The position numbers were made by a program, and so were the translations under genes. 64,000 bases of DNA from HGM04593 sp045661205 (GTDB taxonomy: Bacteria > Bacteroidota > Bacteroidia > Bacteroidales > Bacteroidaceae). This document shows, one piece after another, positions 1 to 9,378 of this stretch (position 1 is the stretch's first letter; every line of letters starts with the position of its first letter). The stretch spans positions 1-64,000 of the forward strand of contig JAZRFE010000042.1 of NCBI GenBank assembly GCA_045661205.1. The letters run 5' to 3'. The notes beneath the pieces were generated by a model. The model was not told the DNA's origin, ran no database searches, and saw nothing but the letters and a program-made list of their open reading frames with translations.

Positions 1-1113
1 CCGTTCCTGGGAATGCGTATGAGGGAGATAAACTTCAAGTACACCGAACAGGTGTCCGATTACACATCAGACCCAACAAATGCATCAAACCTTCTGAACA
101 TAGCCAAACTGACGGATAAGAACATTGCAAAGACCGAAGGCTCTCGTACAAGCGACGGCAAACTGTACCGTTTGTGCGACCCCTATTGGTACATGAGCTA
201 CATAAGCAACTATGCTTTTATCGGTGGCTACGCAATTACCGACGAAAAGGACAAGTTCAATATTCAGGCTACAACATCGCAGTCGTTGCTTATCACAGGC
301 TTGGGTGGAATGTACGAGGGACATGTAGAAAAGGGTGAAAGTGCATTTGGTATAGCAAATGGCGTGGACAAGATACGCCGCTTGTCGTACTATATTCCCA
401 ACTCTGACTACTTCCCGTTGCCTGTGATGGACTACGACCTGCACACCTACCGTACGGGGGGCGATGCAAGATGCCCTGCATTCAGGCCCTCCGACAAGTT
501 GCGAATGAATGTATATAACTATACGCTTCAGATGCGCGACCTGCCGGTGTTTGGTGAACGATTGTCTGATGAGCAATATAAAGAAATGGGAAAACATATA
601 TTGGACCTTGTTGGACACGAAGAAGCATCGGGCGATAATGTAAAGAAAATTGCAGAATGGTATGCGGCACGTGTGGGAACATATCACACACTCAGTTATG
701 GTCCTGTAAAACTTGAGTTTCCCCTCTATCAGGCTATTCTTATTTGGGGTTCGCAGTTCGACGACAACTCTGTGTGGTCGTCGCACAACGGTATTACATT
801 GTGGAAAATGACAGAGGGATTCGACAAGAGCGATACCCGCCCGCACGAGAGCATGAGCGAGGATATCCACAACTCGTTGTGGGGCTTGGACAAAAAAGGT
901 ACGGGCCGAGAAAAAGTAAAATTTGAGTGGGATATCATTAAAGATGCTACATTCGAGATTTACCGTGTGAATGCATATAATACATATACCAAAGAATATG
1001 AATATAGCACAACATTCCCATTGCGTTATCCGGGAATACCCTCTACATATACCAAATTCAAACTTGGTAATCCTTTGGAATACTCAGGCAACGAAAGTAT
1101 AATACAACAGTAA
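1..1113 (+). CDS. Unrecognised protein, 5' end outside window
   Basis: The reading frame is open from the first base (codons for P, F, L, G precede the ATG at 13), so this is most likely the C-terminal 370 residues of a longer protein. I do not recognise a family. The visible part is rich in Tyr, Asp, Asn and Trp and has no membrane segment, which suits a secreted or periplasmic protein. It lies 54 nt upstream of a secreted fibronectin-like protein on the same strand and heads a run of envelope proteins that ends at 7136, so it is probably exported too. A true start at 13 with a 366-residue protein cannot be ruled out, but the sequence there has no signal peptide. Confidence 0.6.
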   Translation, partial: PFLGMRMREINFKYTEQVSDYTSDPTNASNLLNIAKLTDKNIAKTEGSRTSDGKLYRLCDPYWYMSYISNYAFIGGYAITDEKDKFNIQATTSQSLLITGLGGMYEGHVEKGESAFGIANGVDKIRRLSYYIPNSDYFPLPVMDYDLHTYRTGGDARCPAFRPSDKLRMNVYNYTLQMRDLPVFGERLSDEQYKEMGKHILDLVGHEEASGDNVKKIAEWYAARVGTYHTLSYGPVKLEFPLYQAILIWGSQFDDNSVWSSHNGITLWKMTEGFDKSDTRPHESMSEDIHNSLWGLDKKGTGREKVKFEWDIIKDATFEIYRVNAYNTYTKEYEYSTTFPLRYPGIPSTYTKFKLGNPLEYSGNESIIQQ

Positions 1114-1167
1114 TATATAAAGAGAGCAGCAGGCATTGCCCCTAAAAAACAGAAACGATAGAACAAT

Positions 1168-3477
1168 ATGATACGACTTACGAAAAAAATTATAAATACA
1201 GTTGTTGCACTTGTGTTGTGCAATGCGCTGTCGGCAATGGGCGACGGCAGCCGATTCATCATGCACAAAAGTGATATTCTGCCCGACGATACTGTTACCA
1301 CTGTAACCGGCACTCTCCCCGAGGCTATAAAGGACACTGCCGAGTTTATGAAACAGCATCGCAACCGCGCAAAGAAAGACTCCGAGGCACGCATCAACCT
1401 GCTGGCGCGCACCTATGGCGACAGCATTGTGTTGCGTTGGGCCCCCGAGGACTATGTGTCGTGGCGATACCTGTGCAACAACGGTGTAAACGTATATCGT
1501 TTCGACAAGAAGAACCCGCTGAAGGTCGATACGCTTGCCTATGCGCTTAAACCTGCTCCGCTGAATGTGTGGAGAAACTCCTATCCGCAGACCGACACCG
1601 TTGCAGCCGTTGCTGCCGGAACTCTCTACGGCGAGAATGGCTTCAAGCCCGAACAGTCGAAACGCCGTCCGGGAAGCCTCGGCGCTCTGCTTGATGTCTA
1701 CGACGACCAACAGATGCGTTTTGCGGTGGCTATCCTCACCAGCGAATGGCGCCGCGACATTGCCGACAAGATGGCAATGCGCCTGGTAGACAAGACAGCC
1801 AAGAAGGGCAAGGAATATGAGTATATCGTGCGCCCGACGGTGCTCGACACTACCGGCCACATTATCTTCCGTTCGGGACATATTCAGTCGGTAAAGAATG
1901 TGAAATATACCCCCGAACGCTTCGATGTTGCCATTGGCGACTCGTTGGTGGGCATAAACACCGTGCGTTTGTGGTGGGGTAACGACAAGAGATATTCGTC
2001 GTTCGAGATTGAGAGACGCAAACGTGGCGAAAAGGAGTGGAAACGAGTAAACGACCGCCCCTTTGTGATGATGCGCAACATAAACGATGCCAATATCGAT
2101 AACTTTGTGCGCGACGTTGTTCCCTCGCCCGGCACATACGAATATAGAATTTTTGCCTACGATGCATTCGGCGACCTTACAGTGTCGAGCCACACGCACG
2201 TGGTTACCGTTCCCGATATGATGGCTCCGCGTGCAGCCAACCTTACATTGGTTGTTATCGACCGCCGCAACCCCGAGGATCTCTCCGACTCCATCTTTGC
2301 CGAATTCCATTACGAGAAAGATACAATAGAGCCCGACTTTGTCGGTTACAAGATTCTATATTATGCACCCAAGAGCGACAAGAAATGGGTGGAACTAACA
2401 GAGGAACTTATTCCCCCTACCGACACAGTGCACACGATAGAGGTTACAGGCCTCACAACCAGCCAGATGGTGATTGCTGCGTATGACACTGCGATGAATG
2501 TGAGCTACTCTATTCCCCGCGTGGTGCGCATCACCGACGTGAAGGCACCTGCCGTTCCCGCCAACTTCCGCTACGAGATTGTAGACAATGCCAAGGGACT
2601 TGTGCGCCTTATGTGGGACGCTCCCAGTGCCGACGTCGACTACTACGAAATTGTATTTGCCAACGACACTGTGTCGCTCTACACTCAGTTGAGCACCGGT
2701 GGCTTGCTGCGCAAGACCGAGTTTGTAGATACATTGGCGGTGGGTGTAAACCAAAAGTATATCTACTACAAGGTGCGTGCCATAGACTACGCAACCAACA
2801 TGGGTGAGTTCTCTAAGCCGTTGCAGGTGCTCCGCCCAAGTTTGGTTATTCCGGCAGTGCCGCACATCGACTCGCTGTGGGTGGACCAGACGAAAGGCAT
2901 AAACATGCGATGGGCTTGCAGCAACGAGCAGCAAATTTCGCACCACATACTTAAACGCCGCGTGGCGGGCACCGAGAAATGGGACATTCTGGGTATCTTC
3001 AAGGCCGAGAATGTGCGTGCAGCAGGCAATCTGTTGCAGCTGTGCGACATTCCCAAATACAACCGTCGCAAGAAGTACGAGTATGTGATGGAATCTGTGT
3101 CGTTTGCAGGAATCTCAAGCGGACACAGCCTTGTGCTCTCGGTGAAGTTTGCCGGACCAAATGTGTTCGACTGGCCCATAAAACTTAGTGGTACATACCA
3201 CGAAAAGAACCACGAGACAAGGCTCGCATGGGAAATGAACGACAAACTTCCTTACGAGGACGATTGGTACTTCTGCGTCTATCGCAAGGGCAAGAAGGAT
3301 GACAGGCACAAATTCCTTATGTCTGTAAAGAGTACAGAACGCTCGTTCAGCGATTATCTGTTGCGCCCGGGCGAGACGGCCGAATATTACATAATGATAC
3401 AGTTCGAGGATGGACGCTCTACAAAGCCGTCGAACACAATAACCGTTACTGCTCCCAAGAAAGAGACACAACAGTAG
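1168..3477 (+). CDS. Secreted fibronectin type III-like repeat protein
   Basis: This 769-residue protein starts with a Sec-type signal (two Lys, then the hydrophobic stretch VVALVLCNALSA). The rest is beta-rich, with several segments of about 90-100 residues that look like Fn3 modules: Pro-rich linkers such as APAVPANF, a Trp in strand B (LMWDAP), and a Tyr-x-Tyr-x-Val-x-Ala strand (IYYKVRAIDYA) near the end of a module. Such modules usually act as spacers or binding domains in exported Bacteroidetes proteins. No catalytic domain is visible. It sits between an unrecognised protein and two lipoproteins on the same strand, so the group may form one envelope complex. The function is unknown. Confidence 0.7.
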   Translation: MIRLTKKIINTVVALVLCNALSAMGDGSRFIMHKSDILPDDTVTTVTGTLPEAIKDTAEFMKQHRNRAKKDSEARINLLARTYGDSIVLRWAPEDYVSWRYLCNNGVNVYRFDKKNPLKVDTLAYALKPAPLNVWRNSYPQTDTVAAVAAGTLYGENGFKPEQSKRRPGSLGALLDVYDDQQMRFAVAILTSEWRRDIADKMAMRLVDKTAKKGKEYEYIVRPTVLDTTGHIIFRSGHIQSVKNVKYTPERFDVAIGDSLVGINTVRLWWGNDKRYSSFEIERRKRGEKEWKRVNDRPFVMMRNINDANIDNFVRDVVPSPGTYEYRIFAYDAFGDLTVSSHTHVVTVPDMMAPRAANLTLVVIDRRNPEDLSDSIFAEFHYEKDTIEPDFVGYKILYYAPKSDKKWVELTEELIPPTDTVHTIEVTGLTTSQMVIAAYDTAMNVSYSIPRVVRITDVKAPAVPANFRYEIVDNAKGLVRLMWDAPSADVDYYEIVFANDTVSLYTQLSTGGLLRKTEFVDTLAVGVNQKYIYYKVRAIDYATNMGEFSKPLQVLRPSLVIPAVPHIDSLWVDQTKGINMRWACSNEQQISHHILKRRVAGTEKWDILGIFKAENVRAAGNLLQLCDIPKYNRRKKYEYVMESVSFAGISSGHSLVLSVKFAGPNVFDWPIKLSGTYHEKNHETRLAWEMNDKLPYEDDWYFCVYRKGKKDDRHKFLMSVKSTERSFSDYLLRPGETAEYYIMIQFEDGRSTKPSNTITVTAPKKETQQ

Positions 3478-3544
3478 AAACCGCATTTGACGAATGTCGC
3501 AAGACATTATTAATGAATAGAAACAAGAAACGAAACTTTGTAAT

Positions 3545-4228
3545 ATGAAAAGGTTCGCAAAAATATTGACTTTTATCTCTTTTGTGGCAGTGTCGCAACT
3601 GATGACATCCTGCCTGAAACTGGAAATTGGCGACGACACACTGACAGCCTATGACATGAGTCTCAACTACGACTCGGTGTATATGATGTTGGACGATACA
3701 ATAACATTGAGCCCTGTGTTCAACCCCGACAGCGTGACCAACAAGGAAATGTTCTGGTGGAGCGATGTCGACAGCATAGTCTATGCCGACGGTAACGACC
3801 TTATAGCCGCTGCCGAGGGAATTACATACGTCAGGGGAATGTCGGTGCAGCATCGTCTCGAAGACTCGTGCTACGTCTATGTGATGCCCCGCTGGGAGGT
3901 GTCGCCATACGATTATCCCTTCGAGATTGTAGTGTATGCCGATGTCAAGATTGGTGGCGAGACACCCTCCGAGGATATTCTCATAGGAGCTTTCAAAGGC
4001 AAGGAGTTCCGCGGAATTGGTAAGTGGAAAGAGTGGAAAGGAAAAAAATATATGGAGATAAGAGCCTACAGCCACTACGACGAAATACACGATGGAAAGT
4101 CCGAGAAGATTAATTTCCTCTACTACGATAAGAAGAACCTTCGTGTGCAGCGTTTCACACAGTCAATATCGTTCGACAGCGAGACACACGGCACCCTTAG
4201 TAATTTATTTGAATTGAGTATCCCCTAA
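3545..4228 (+). CDS. Lipoprotein of unknown function
   Basis: The protein has 227 residues with a lipoprotein signal: Lys-Arg, a hydrophobic core, then LMTSC with Cys23 as the probable lipidation site. The mature part is beta-rich and acidic. A segment near residues 50-95 (TITLSPVF, then MFWWSDVDSIV) resembles a bacterial immunoglobulin-like fold, but this is a weak impression. No membrane helix or enzyme motif is seen. It is followed after 13 nt by a second lipoprotein gene, so the two are probably co-transcribed and may work together at the outer membrane. The substrate or partner is unknown. Confidence 0.65.
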   Translation: MKRFAKILTFISFVAVSQLMTSCLKLEIGDDTLTAYDMSLNYDSVYMMLDDTITLSPVFNPDSVTNKEMFWWSDVDSIVYADGNDLIAAAEGITYVRGMSVQHRLEDSCYVYVMPRWEVSPYDYPFEIVVYADVKIGGETPSEDILIGAFKGKEFRGIGKWKEWKGKKYMEIRAYSHYDEIHDGKSEKINFLYYDKKNLRVQRFTQSISFDSETHGTLSNLFELSIP

Positions 4229-4241
4229 ATAGTTTACAGCT

Positions 4242-6701
4242 ATGAAAAAAATATATAGTATATTGGCACTATTGCTGATTGCCTTTACATTCGGCGGTTG
4301 CACCCTTTCGATGGAAGAGTGGCTCGACGAGCCCGCTACAGGCGAAGTTCCCGAGGAACTGCGCGGCGTGGACGCACCATACACCGAAACCATCCCCGAT
4401 GTTATAACCGTTACATACAAGTACAACCCCGGCGTACGCCCCGTAACCACAAAGCATCGTGGCTATCTGGCACATATTGAGGCCGATACCATCATCTATT
4501 TCTACGACAATATGCCCAAGGATTTGCTGCCACTCGAAGGCGAATACCTTGCAGCCGGTGTTACTCCGCAGTTCCCCACCGGTCTTAACCATAGGGTGCT
4601 TGCCGTTAGTCACGAGGGCGGACTGTATAAGGTGGTAACAACTTTTGCTACTGTAAACGAGGTCTATGATGATCTTGTTTACGAATTGGATTTGGCATAT
4701 AATCCGTCTCTTAACGACTATATGGAAGTGGTGGATACCACAGAGATAGAGTATTCCAATGGCACGGAAAGTGAACCGATAGTGGTGGTCGATTGGTCTA
4801 TATACAACAAGGTGAAAGGACTTACAGAGGAGGATATAAAATTCATTAAACGCTCAAATACTCGAAGTATCATTCATTCCGAACCCCAAATTATAACTCG
4901 CGGTGGTTCCAATCAGCAAGATACAACAAGTACTTGGGGTGCAACATTCCGACTCTTTGATTACAATCTCGATGACGAGGCCGGAAAGAATAAATACAAC
5001 TGGTTTGCAAAAATATTTGAGAAACCATTGGTTGCAATGGCCGAGAAAAACAAATCGCGTCTTCCAAATAATTCATCGATATATTGCGAATTAAGTTACT
5101 ATAATACAACCATAATTCGCGGTTATTCGATGGTTGATAAAGATGCGGAGTATGATAAAACATATACCGAGACCACCGAGAAACAAAAGTTTGGTATAGC
5201 CTTGGGTGTGGACCTGGGTCAGAGATTTAGCTTGGGTAGCTCGGCCGAAGATGGCAATATCGCAAAAAGTGCGTGGAACAAAGCCAACAAAATGATACCC
5301 AAGTCTAAACAATACATGGATGCGCTTGCTGTTTGTCAGAATCTGCATAAAATGAACCAGTCTAAAAGTAGACTAAAGGATATTGAGATTCCATTAAAAA
5401 TAGGGGCCGCTGTTCCTGTAGAGATGGTATTAAAGTTCGGTTTTGATGTTGAGTTTAAATTCAATGGTAATGTTGCAGCATATCACGAAAGCGGAACAGT
5501 GAAAAAAGAAGGCTATGAATATAACAAAGGAAAAAAGGAACCAATTCAAGAAAAAAGAACTTTGCCCGACGAATTTTCTATCGTAGGTTCCGGCTCACTT
5601 TCATTTTCTTTAATTCCGAATGCGAGTGTAGGAATCAGATTTGTTGCGGGAGATGATGATGTAGGTGCACTTGGTTGTGAAATCGGAGCAGATGGAGTGT
5701 ATAAAGTAATAGAAGCGACAGCGGAGATTGGTACAACTGAAAATTTAACCGGCTCTATATATACAGATGCTAATATTAAAAGTTCTTTTACTATTAACCC
5801 TTATATATCTTTTTATGCATCACTTTTTGGATGGGATTTGTGGAGCCAAAAAATAGCATTTGATAAAAGCTGGACATTCTTTAGCCTTAGTGAGAGGGTT
5901 AATCCGGAGTTGTATGTGTCAGAGGTTCCAGGCACGATGAATGTCGGCAACTTTTTAGTATCTCTTGATTATGGATATGGAGTCAGGACTATGGGAGCTG
6001 GTTTGGGAAATGATGAGCTTCTGCCAAGGCTGGCTCTGTTTAAAAACGATATTAAAGATGCCAATTTGATAGCACATCTTGAACCCAATGATGTACCGGC
6101 AAATGAGGCTATAAAGAAATATGGCAGTTATTGCTATAGGTATGAATTTGATGAAAATAATCCATACGATTCTAAAAATAAATACATAGCAGTGCCTGCA
6201 CTATATGACCCGGATGCTGAAAGCTATACATATTATACCAATCATGGATATGTATATCAAACGTCACAGCCTAATCTGAAAATAGTAGGTATTGCTCAGG
6301 AGAGTGCAACTGATGCTTATGGTGATTTTAATTTTACAGATGAAGCAAATTTCGTCGAGTATAAATTTGCAGTTGAGCTTGAAGCATCAGCTACAAAAGT
6401 TGCCAAAGATTATGGAATAATGGTGGACATTCCTAAACTAGGTATAGTTAGCCACATGATATCGTTGAAAAAACACAGCATGTATTCTGTTATGACAAAT
6501 GTGGTATCTGTAAGTTTCTTTAGTGATTATGTGGCCGAAGATTGGAATTTGAAAGTTGAGGTTTCTCCATACGTCATTAATGATAAAGGTATTTATTCTT
6601 TTGGCGAAGGTGAATTGTTGGAAATGGGGTATCCCTTGGAATACCAGAAATATAAATCTGAAAACAGAAGCCCTATTCAAATAAATGCATCAATCGAATA
6701 A
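4242..6701 (+). CDS. Large lipoprotein of unknown function, mosaic base composition
   Basis: The protein has 819 residues and begins with a lipoprotein signal ending TFGGC (Cys20). I recognise no family. The N-terminal 150 or so residues are Pro/Glu-rich, like the neighbouring genes. The part from about residue 210 on is predicted beta-rich, with Gly/Asn-rich strands and few cysteines. The DNA changes character inside the gene: roughly the first 450 bases use GC-rich codons like the flanking genes, while from about 4850 to the end the sequence is clearly AT-richer. This suggests that the C-terminal part has a different history. Six bases separate it from the DUF1573 gene, so the two are probably one transcript. 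Confidence 0.65.
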   Translation: MKKIYSILALLLIAFTFGGCTLSMEEWLDEPATGEVPEELRGVDAPYTETIPDVITVTYKYNPGVRPVTTKHRGYLAHIEADTIIYFYDNMPKDLLPLEGEYLAAGVTPQFPTGLNHRVLAVSHEGGLYKVVTTFATVNEVYDDLVYELDLAYNPSLNDYMEVVDTTEIEYSNGTESEPIVVVDWSIYNKVKGLTEEDIKFIKRSNTRSIIHSEPQIITRGGSNQQDTTSTWGATFRLFDYNLDDEAGKNKYNWFAKIFEKPLVAMAEKNKSRLPNNSSIYCELSYYNTTIIRGYSMVDKDAEYDKTYTETTEKQKFGIALGVDLGQRFSLGSSAEDGNIAKSAWNKANKMIPKSKQYMDALAVCQNLHKMNQSKSRLKDIEIPLKIGAAVPVEMVLKFGFDVEFKFNGNVAAYHESGTVKKEGYEYNKGKKEPIQEKRTLPDEFSIVGSGSLSFSLIPNASVGIRFVAGDDDVGALGCEIGADGVYKVIEATAEIGTTENLTGSIYTDANIKSSFTINPYISFYASLFGWDLWSQKIAFDKSWTFFSLSERVNPELYVSEVPGTMNVGNFLVSLDYGYGVRTMGAGLGNDELLPRLALFKNDIKDANLIAHLEPNDVPANEAIKKYGSYCYRYEFDENNPYDSKNKYIAVPALYDPDAESYTYYTNHGYVYQTSQPNLKIVGIAQESATDAYGDFNFTDEANFVEYKFAVELEASATKVAKDYGIMVDIPKLGIVSHMISLKKHSMYSVMTNVVSVSFFSDYVAEDWNLKVEVSPYVINDKGIYSFGEGELLEMGYPLEYQKYKSENRSPIQINASIE

Positions 6702-6707
6702 CCTCGC

Positions 6708-7136
6708 ATGCGAACATTTGTATTATTGATTATAGCAACGTCTCTCTTTTGCCCTGCCTTTGCGCAGGGCAAAAAGATTGTTGTCGATACAACAGCCGTC
6801 GTCGCGGTAAAAAAACGCCCCGCAATAAAGTTCGAGATACGCGAGCACAAGTTCGACACAATATCCATTTCGCGCAATCCCAAACGCGAACATACATTCA
6901 CATTTACAAACAGCGGCGAGGCCGACCTCTACATCATTAACGTGGCAACGGGCTGCGGCTGTACCACGCCTACATATACCAAAAAGGCCATAAAACCCGG
7001 CAAGAAGGGAAAAATAAAGGTGGAGTATGATGCAACAGGTCGCCGTCCCGGATACTATCGCAAATCGGTTACAGTCTATTCCAACGACCCCTCGTCGTAT
7101 GTGCGGCTGTTCGTCGATGGCGTGATGGTAGAATGA
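6708..7136 (+). CDS. DUF1573 family exported protein
   Basis: The protein has 142 residues with a short signal peptide (RTFVLLIIATSLFCPAFAQG). The rest is one Ig-like DUF1573 domain. Its hallmarks are visible: the strand HTFTFTNSGEADLYI, the ATGCGCTTP turn and the pattern KPGKKGKIKVEYDATGR, ending in a VTVYSND strand. DUF1573 proteins are common, uncharacterised envelope proteins of Bacteroidetes, thought to resemble ASH/MSP-type domains. The gene closes the run of exported proteins that begins at the window edge and is followed by a bidirectional terminator. The family assignment is firm; the function is not known. Confidence 0.85.
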   Translation: MRTFVLLIIATSLFCPAFAQGKKIVVDTTAVVAVKKRPAIKFEIREHKFDTISISRNPKREHTFTFTNSGEADLYIINVATGCGCTTPTYTKKAIKPGKKGKIKVEYDATGRRPGYYRKSVTVYSNDPSSYVRLFVDGVMVE

Positions 7137-7208
7137 TGCAGCACGAAAAAATCGCCAACAACACCCAAATCAATCTTTTTTCTACCTATAGCAGGTAGGG
7201 TTGTTGCT

Positions 7209-7257
7209 ACAAACAATAAATAACAATTAATTAAATTAATTGTTATTTATTGTTTGT
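7209..7257. terminator. Perfect 49-nt palindrome, bidirectional terminator
   Basis: Two perfectly complementary 24-nt arms (7209-7232 and 7234-7257) flank one central base. The arms are AT-rich. The palindrome lies between two convergent genes (DUF1573 ending at 7136 and potD ending at 7268), as expected for a shared terminator. Confidence 0.8.
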
Positions 7258-7267
7258 CTTACGGTTT

Positions 7268-8581
7268 TTACCATCTGCGACTACGCTGACGACGCTTTTT
7301 CATCTTGCGCATGACGCCTGCTACCAACAGCATGCCCACAGCAGCAAAGATTACCACGACCATCCAGTTGTTAAGATTGTCGCCCTTGACTCTCGACCAC
7401 ATGGCCAACATAGCCTCGGTGCGTGGGCCACTGTCGTGCATCATACCACAGCGTTTAATAACTTCACCGTCGGGATACATAACAGGATTTATCACCACAC
7501 TATCAGCCTCCTCACCAAAGAAGTATGTAAGGTCGCAAGCCTCTTCGTAGCCCGCCTCCACAGCCGACTCGGACATAGACTCCATAACTTCCGGTGTGCC
7601 GATAACGCTCACATAGCCTATCTCCTCCATGTTGCGAATAGCATTCTCGGGCATACACATGAAGTTGATGAAGTATGATGCAGCCTTGATATTCTTGGCA
7701 TATTTGGGGATAACCCAACCGTCGAACCACATGATACTACCCTCCTTGGGCACTACATAGTCCAAGTTCACATTAACATTTCCGGCCTCCTCTATTGCCC
7801 ACGCAGCATCGCCACTCCACGAGAGGTTCAGCCAAGCCTTCTCTTTGGTCATTACCTCTTTGCCAAAGTCGGCTTCCCAACCGGCAATAAAGGGTTTTGC
7901 CTTCTTCAAAAGAGCCTCGACAATAGCAATAGACTCGTCAGATGCGTCGTGCATAAGTTCATCTATCGTAACCTCGCCCTTGGCTATGCGCTCTTGGTTG
8001 GCAAAAATCAACAGCGGGCTATACACATCGCGGAAGGCATCCTTGATAAGCAGTTTCTGATCGAATTTCTTGTTCCATAGCGACGTCCAAGTGTTAGCCT
8101 CTTCGCGAGTTACATATTTTGTATTATAGAGGAAACCTGTTGTACCCCACATATAACCCACTGCGTAGTCATTGGCATTCTTGCCGCCACCGTCAATCTT
8201 GTCGAAGACATCGTGGATGAAGGGCGATACATTATCCAAGTAATTAGGTGTATTGCCAAAGTCTTTGTTGATAGGCAACAGCAGGTCGTTTTTGAGCATA
8301 CGCTCAATTATATACTCCGAGGGACACACCACATCGAAGTCCTCCTTGCCACGTTCTATCTTGGCAAGCATAATCTCGTTAATATCAAAGAGCTGGTACA
8401 CAACCTCAACTTCTTCGCCTGTCTGCTTGTAGTACCACTCTTCAAACTCGGAGAGCAGTGACTCGTCGATATAGTCGGCCCAATTATATACTTTGAGTAT
8501 TGACTTGCGGGCGTCGTCACGCGAACAACCAACGCAAAGCACGGCTACCACCGCAAAGAGTATATATAACAGTCGTTTCAT
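7268..8581 (-). CDS. potD: Spermidine/putrescine ABC transporter substrate-binding lipoprotein
   Basis: PotD captures polyamines in the periplasm and delivers them to PotBC. The protein has 437 residues. The lipoprotein signal ends VLCVGC (Cys19), followed by a family 1 binding-protein fold with typical PotD segments: KVYNWADYI near residue 31, DVVCPSEYIIERM near 83, GYMWGTTGFLYN near 142 and a YVVPKEGSIMWFDGW segment in the ligand-binding half. It is about 90 residues longer than E. coli PotD. The extra C-terminus holds a hydrophobic helix (VVVIFAAVGMLLVAGVM) and a very basic tail, so the protein may be anchored at both ends. It is the last gene of a potABCD operon on the minus strand, 5 nt after potC. 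Confidence 0.92.
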   Translation of the reverse strand: MKRLLYILFAVVAVLCVGCSRDDARKSILKVYNWADYIDESLLSEFEEWYYKQTGEEVEVVYQLFDINEIMLAKIERGKEDFDVVCPSEYIIERMLKNDLLLPINKDFGNTPNYLDNVSPFIHDVFDKIDGGGKNANDYAVGYMWGTTGFLYNTKYVTREEANTWTSLWNKKFDQKLLIKDAFRDVYSPLLIFANQERIAKGEVTIDELMHDASDESIAIVEALLKKAKPFIAGWEADFGKEVMTKEKAWLNLSWSGDAAWAIEEAGNVNVNLDYVVPKEGSIMWFDGWVIPKYAKNIKAASYFINFMCMPENAIRNMEEIGYVSVIGTPEVMESMSESAVEAGYEEACDLTYFFGEEADSVVINPVMYPDGEVIKRCGMMHDSGPRTEAMLAMWSRVKGDNLNNWMVVVIFAAVGMLLVAGVMRKMKKRRQRSRRW

Positions 8582-8586
8582 TATGC

Positions 8587-9378
8587 TTATTTCTTATTTT
8601 TAGCGCGTTGTGAGCGCACATTAATTACAATCAACAACACCAACACCGTAATGAAAATAATCGTCGAGAGAGGTCGCAATTCAGGCGTAAGACCACCCTT
8701 GCGAGCATCGGCATAGATGTATGTCGAGAGAGTTTCAAGTCCCTCGGTGCCGATGGTAAAGATGGTTACAGCAAAGTCATCAATCGAGAGTGTGAAAGCA
8801 AGTATAAAGCCACTGATCATGCCAGGCTTAATCTCGGGGATGATAACCTTACGCAATGCCTGCGAGGGTGTAGCACCCAAGTCCAATGCCGCCTCATAGA
8901 TATTGGGATTCATCTGTTGCAGGCGTGGCAAAACACACAGCACGACATAGGGCGTACAGAATGTTATATGCGCCAGAATAACTGTTGCATAGCCCTGTGT
9001 GATACCAAGACTCACAAACAAGAGGAACAAAGATATACCCGTAATAATATCGGGGTTAAGCATGGGGATATTATTCAAAGTATTTATTGCCACCTTCTTA
9101 CGACCATACAGATTGTGTATTCCGACAGCAGCAACACTACCCAGCAGCGTAGATGCCGCTGCTGCTACAAGAGCTATGATGAGTGTATTTTCAATAGCAT
9201 TCAGTAACGAGTGATGCACGCCACCCGAGAACAAAGAGGTGTATAACTTTGTAGAGAAGCCTGTCCAGTTACCCAGCACCTTTGCCTCTGTAAAAGAGAA
9301 CACGGCAATAATGAGAATTGGTGCATAGAGCATAGCCAAAAGGAGCCACAAATAGGCTTGAGCAAAAAATCTTTTCAT
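8587..9378 (-). CDS. potC: Spermidine/putrescine ABC transporter permease PotC
   Basis: This is an inner-membrane permease of 263 residues with about six hydrophobic helices. The EAA loop that contacts the ATPase is clear (EAALDLGATPSQALRKV, followed by IPEIKPG). The segment FTLSIDDFAVTIF is characteristic of PotC rather than PotB. The start codon overlaps the potB stop by one base (TGATG), which points to translational coupling and fixes the start. Together with PotB it forms the membrane channel of the polyamine importer. Confidence 0.95.
   Translation of the reverse strand: MKRFFAQAYLWLLLAMLYAPILIIAVFSFTEAKVLGNWTGFSTKLYTSLFSGGVHHSLLNAIENTLIIALVAAAASTLLGSVAAVGIHNLYGRKKVAINTLNNIPMLNPDIITGISLFLLFVSLGITQGYATVILAHITFCTPYVVLCVLPRLQQMNPNIYEAALDLGATPSQALRKVIIPEIKPGMISGFILAFTLSIDDFAVTIFTIGTEGLETLSTYIYADARKGGLTPELRPLSTIIFITVLVLLIVINVRSQRAKNKK

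Noticed and set aside
1084..2310. A 408-codon open frame on the minus strand opposite the Fn3-like gene
   Set aside because: The plus-strand gene has a signal peptide and Fn3-like modules. The minus frame has no start context or family pattern.
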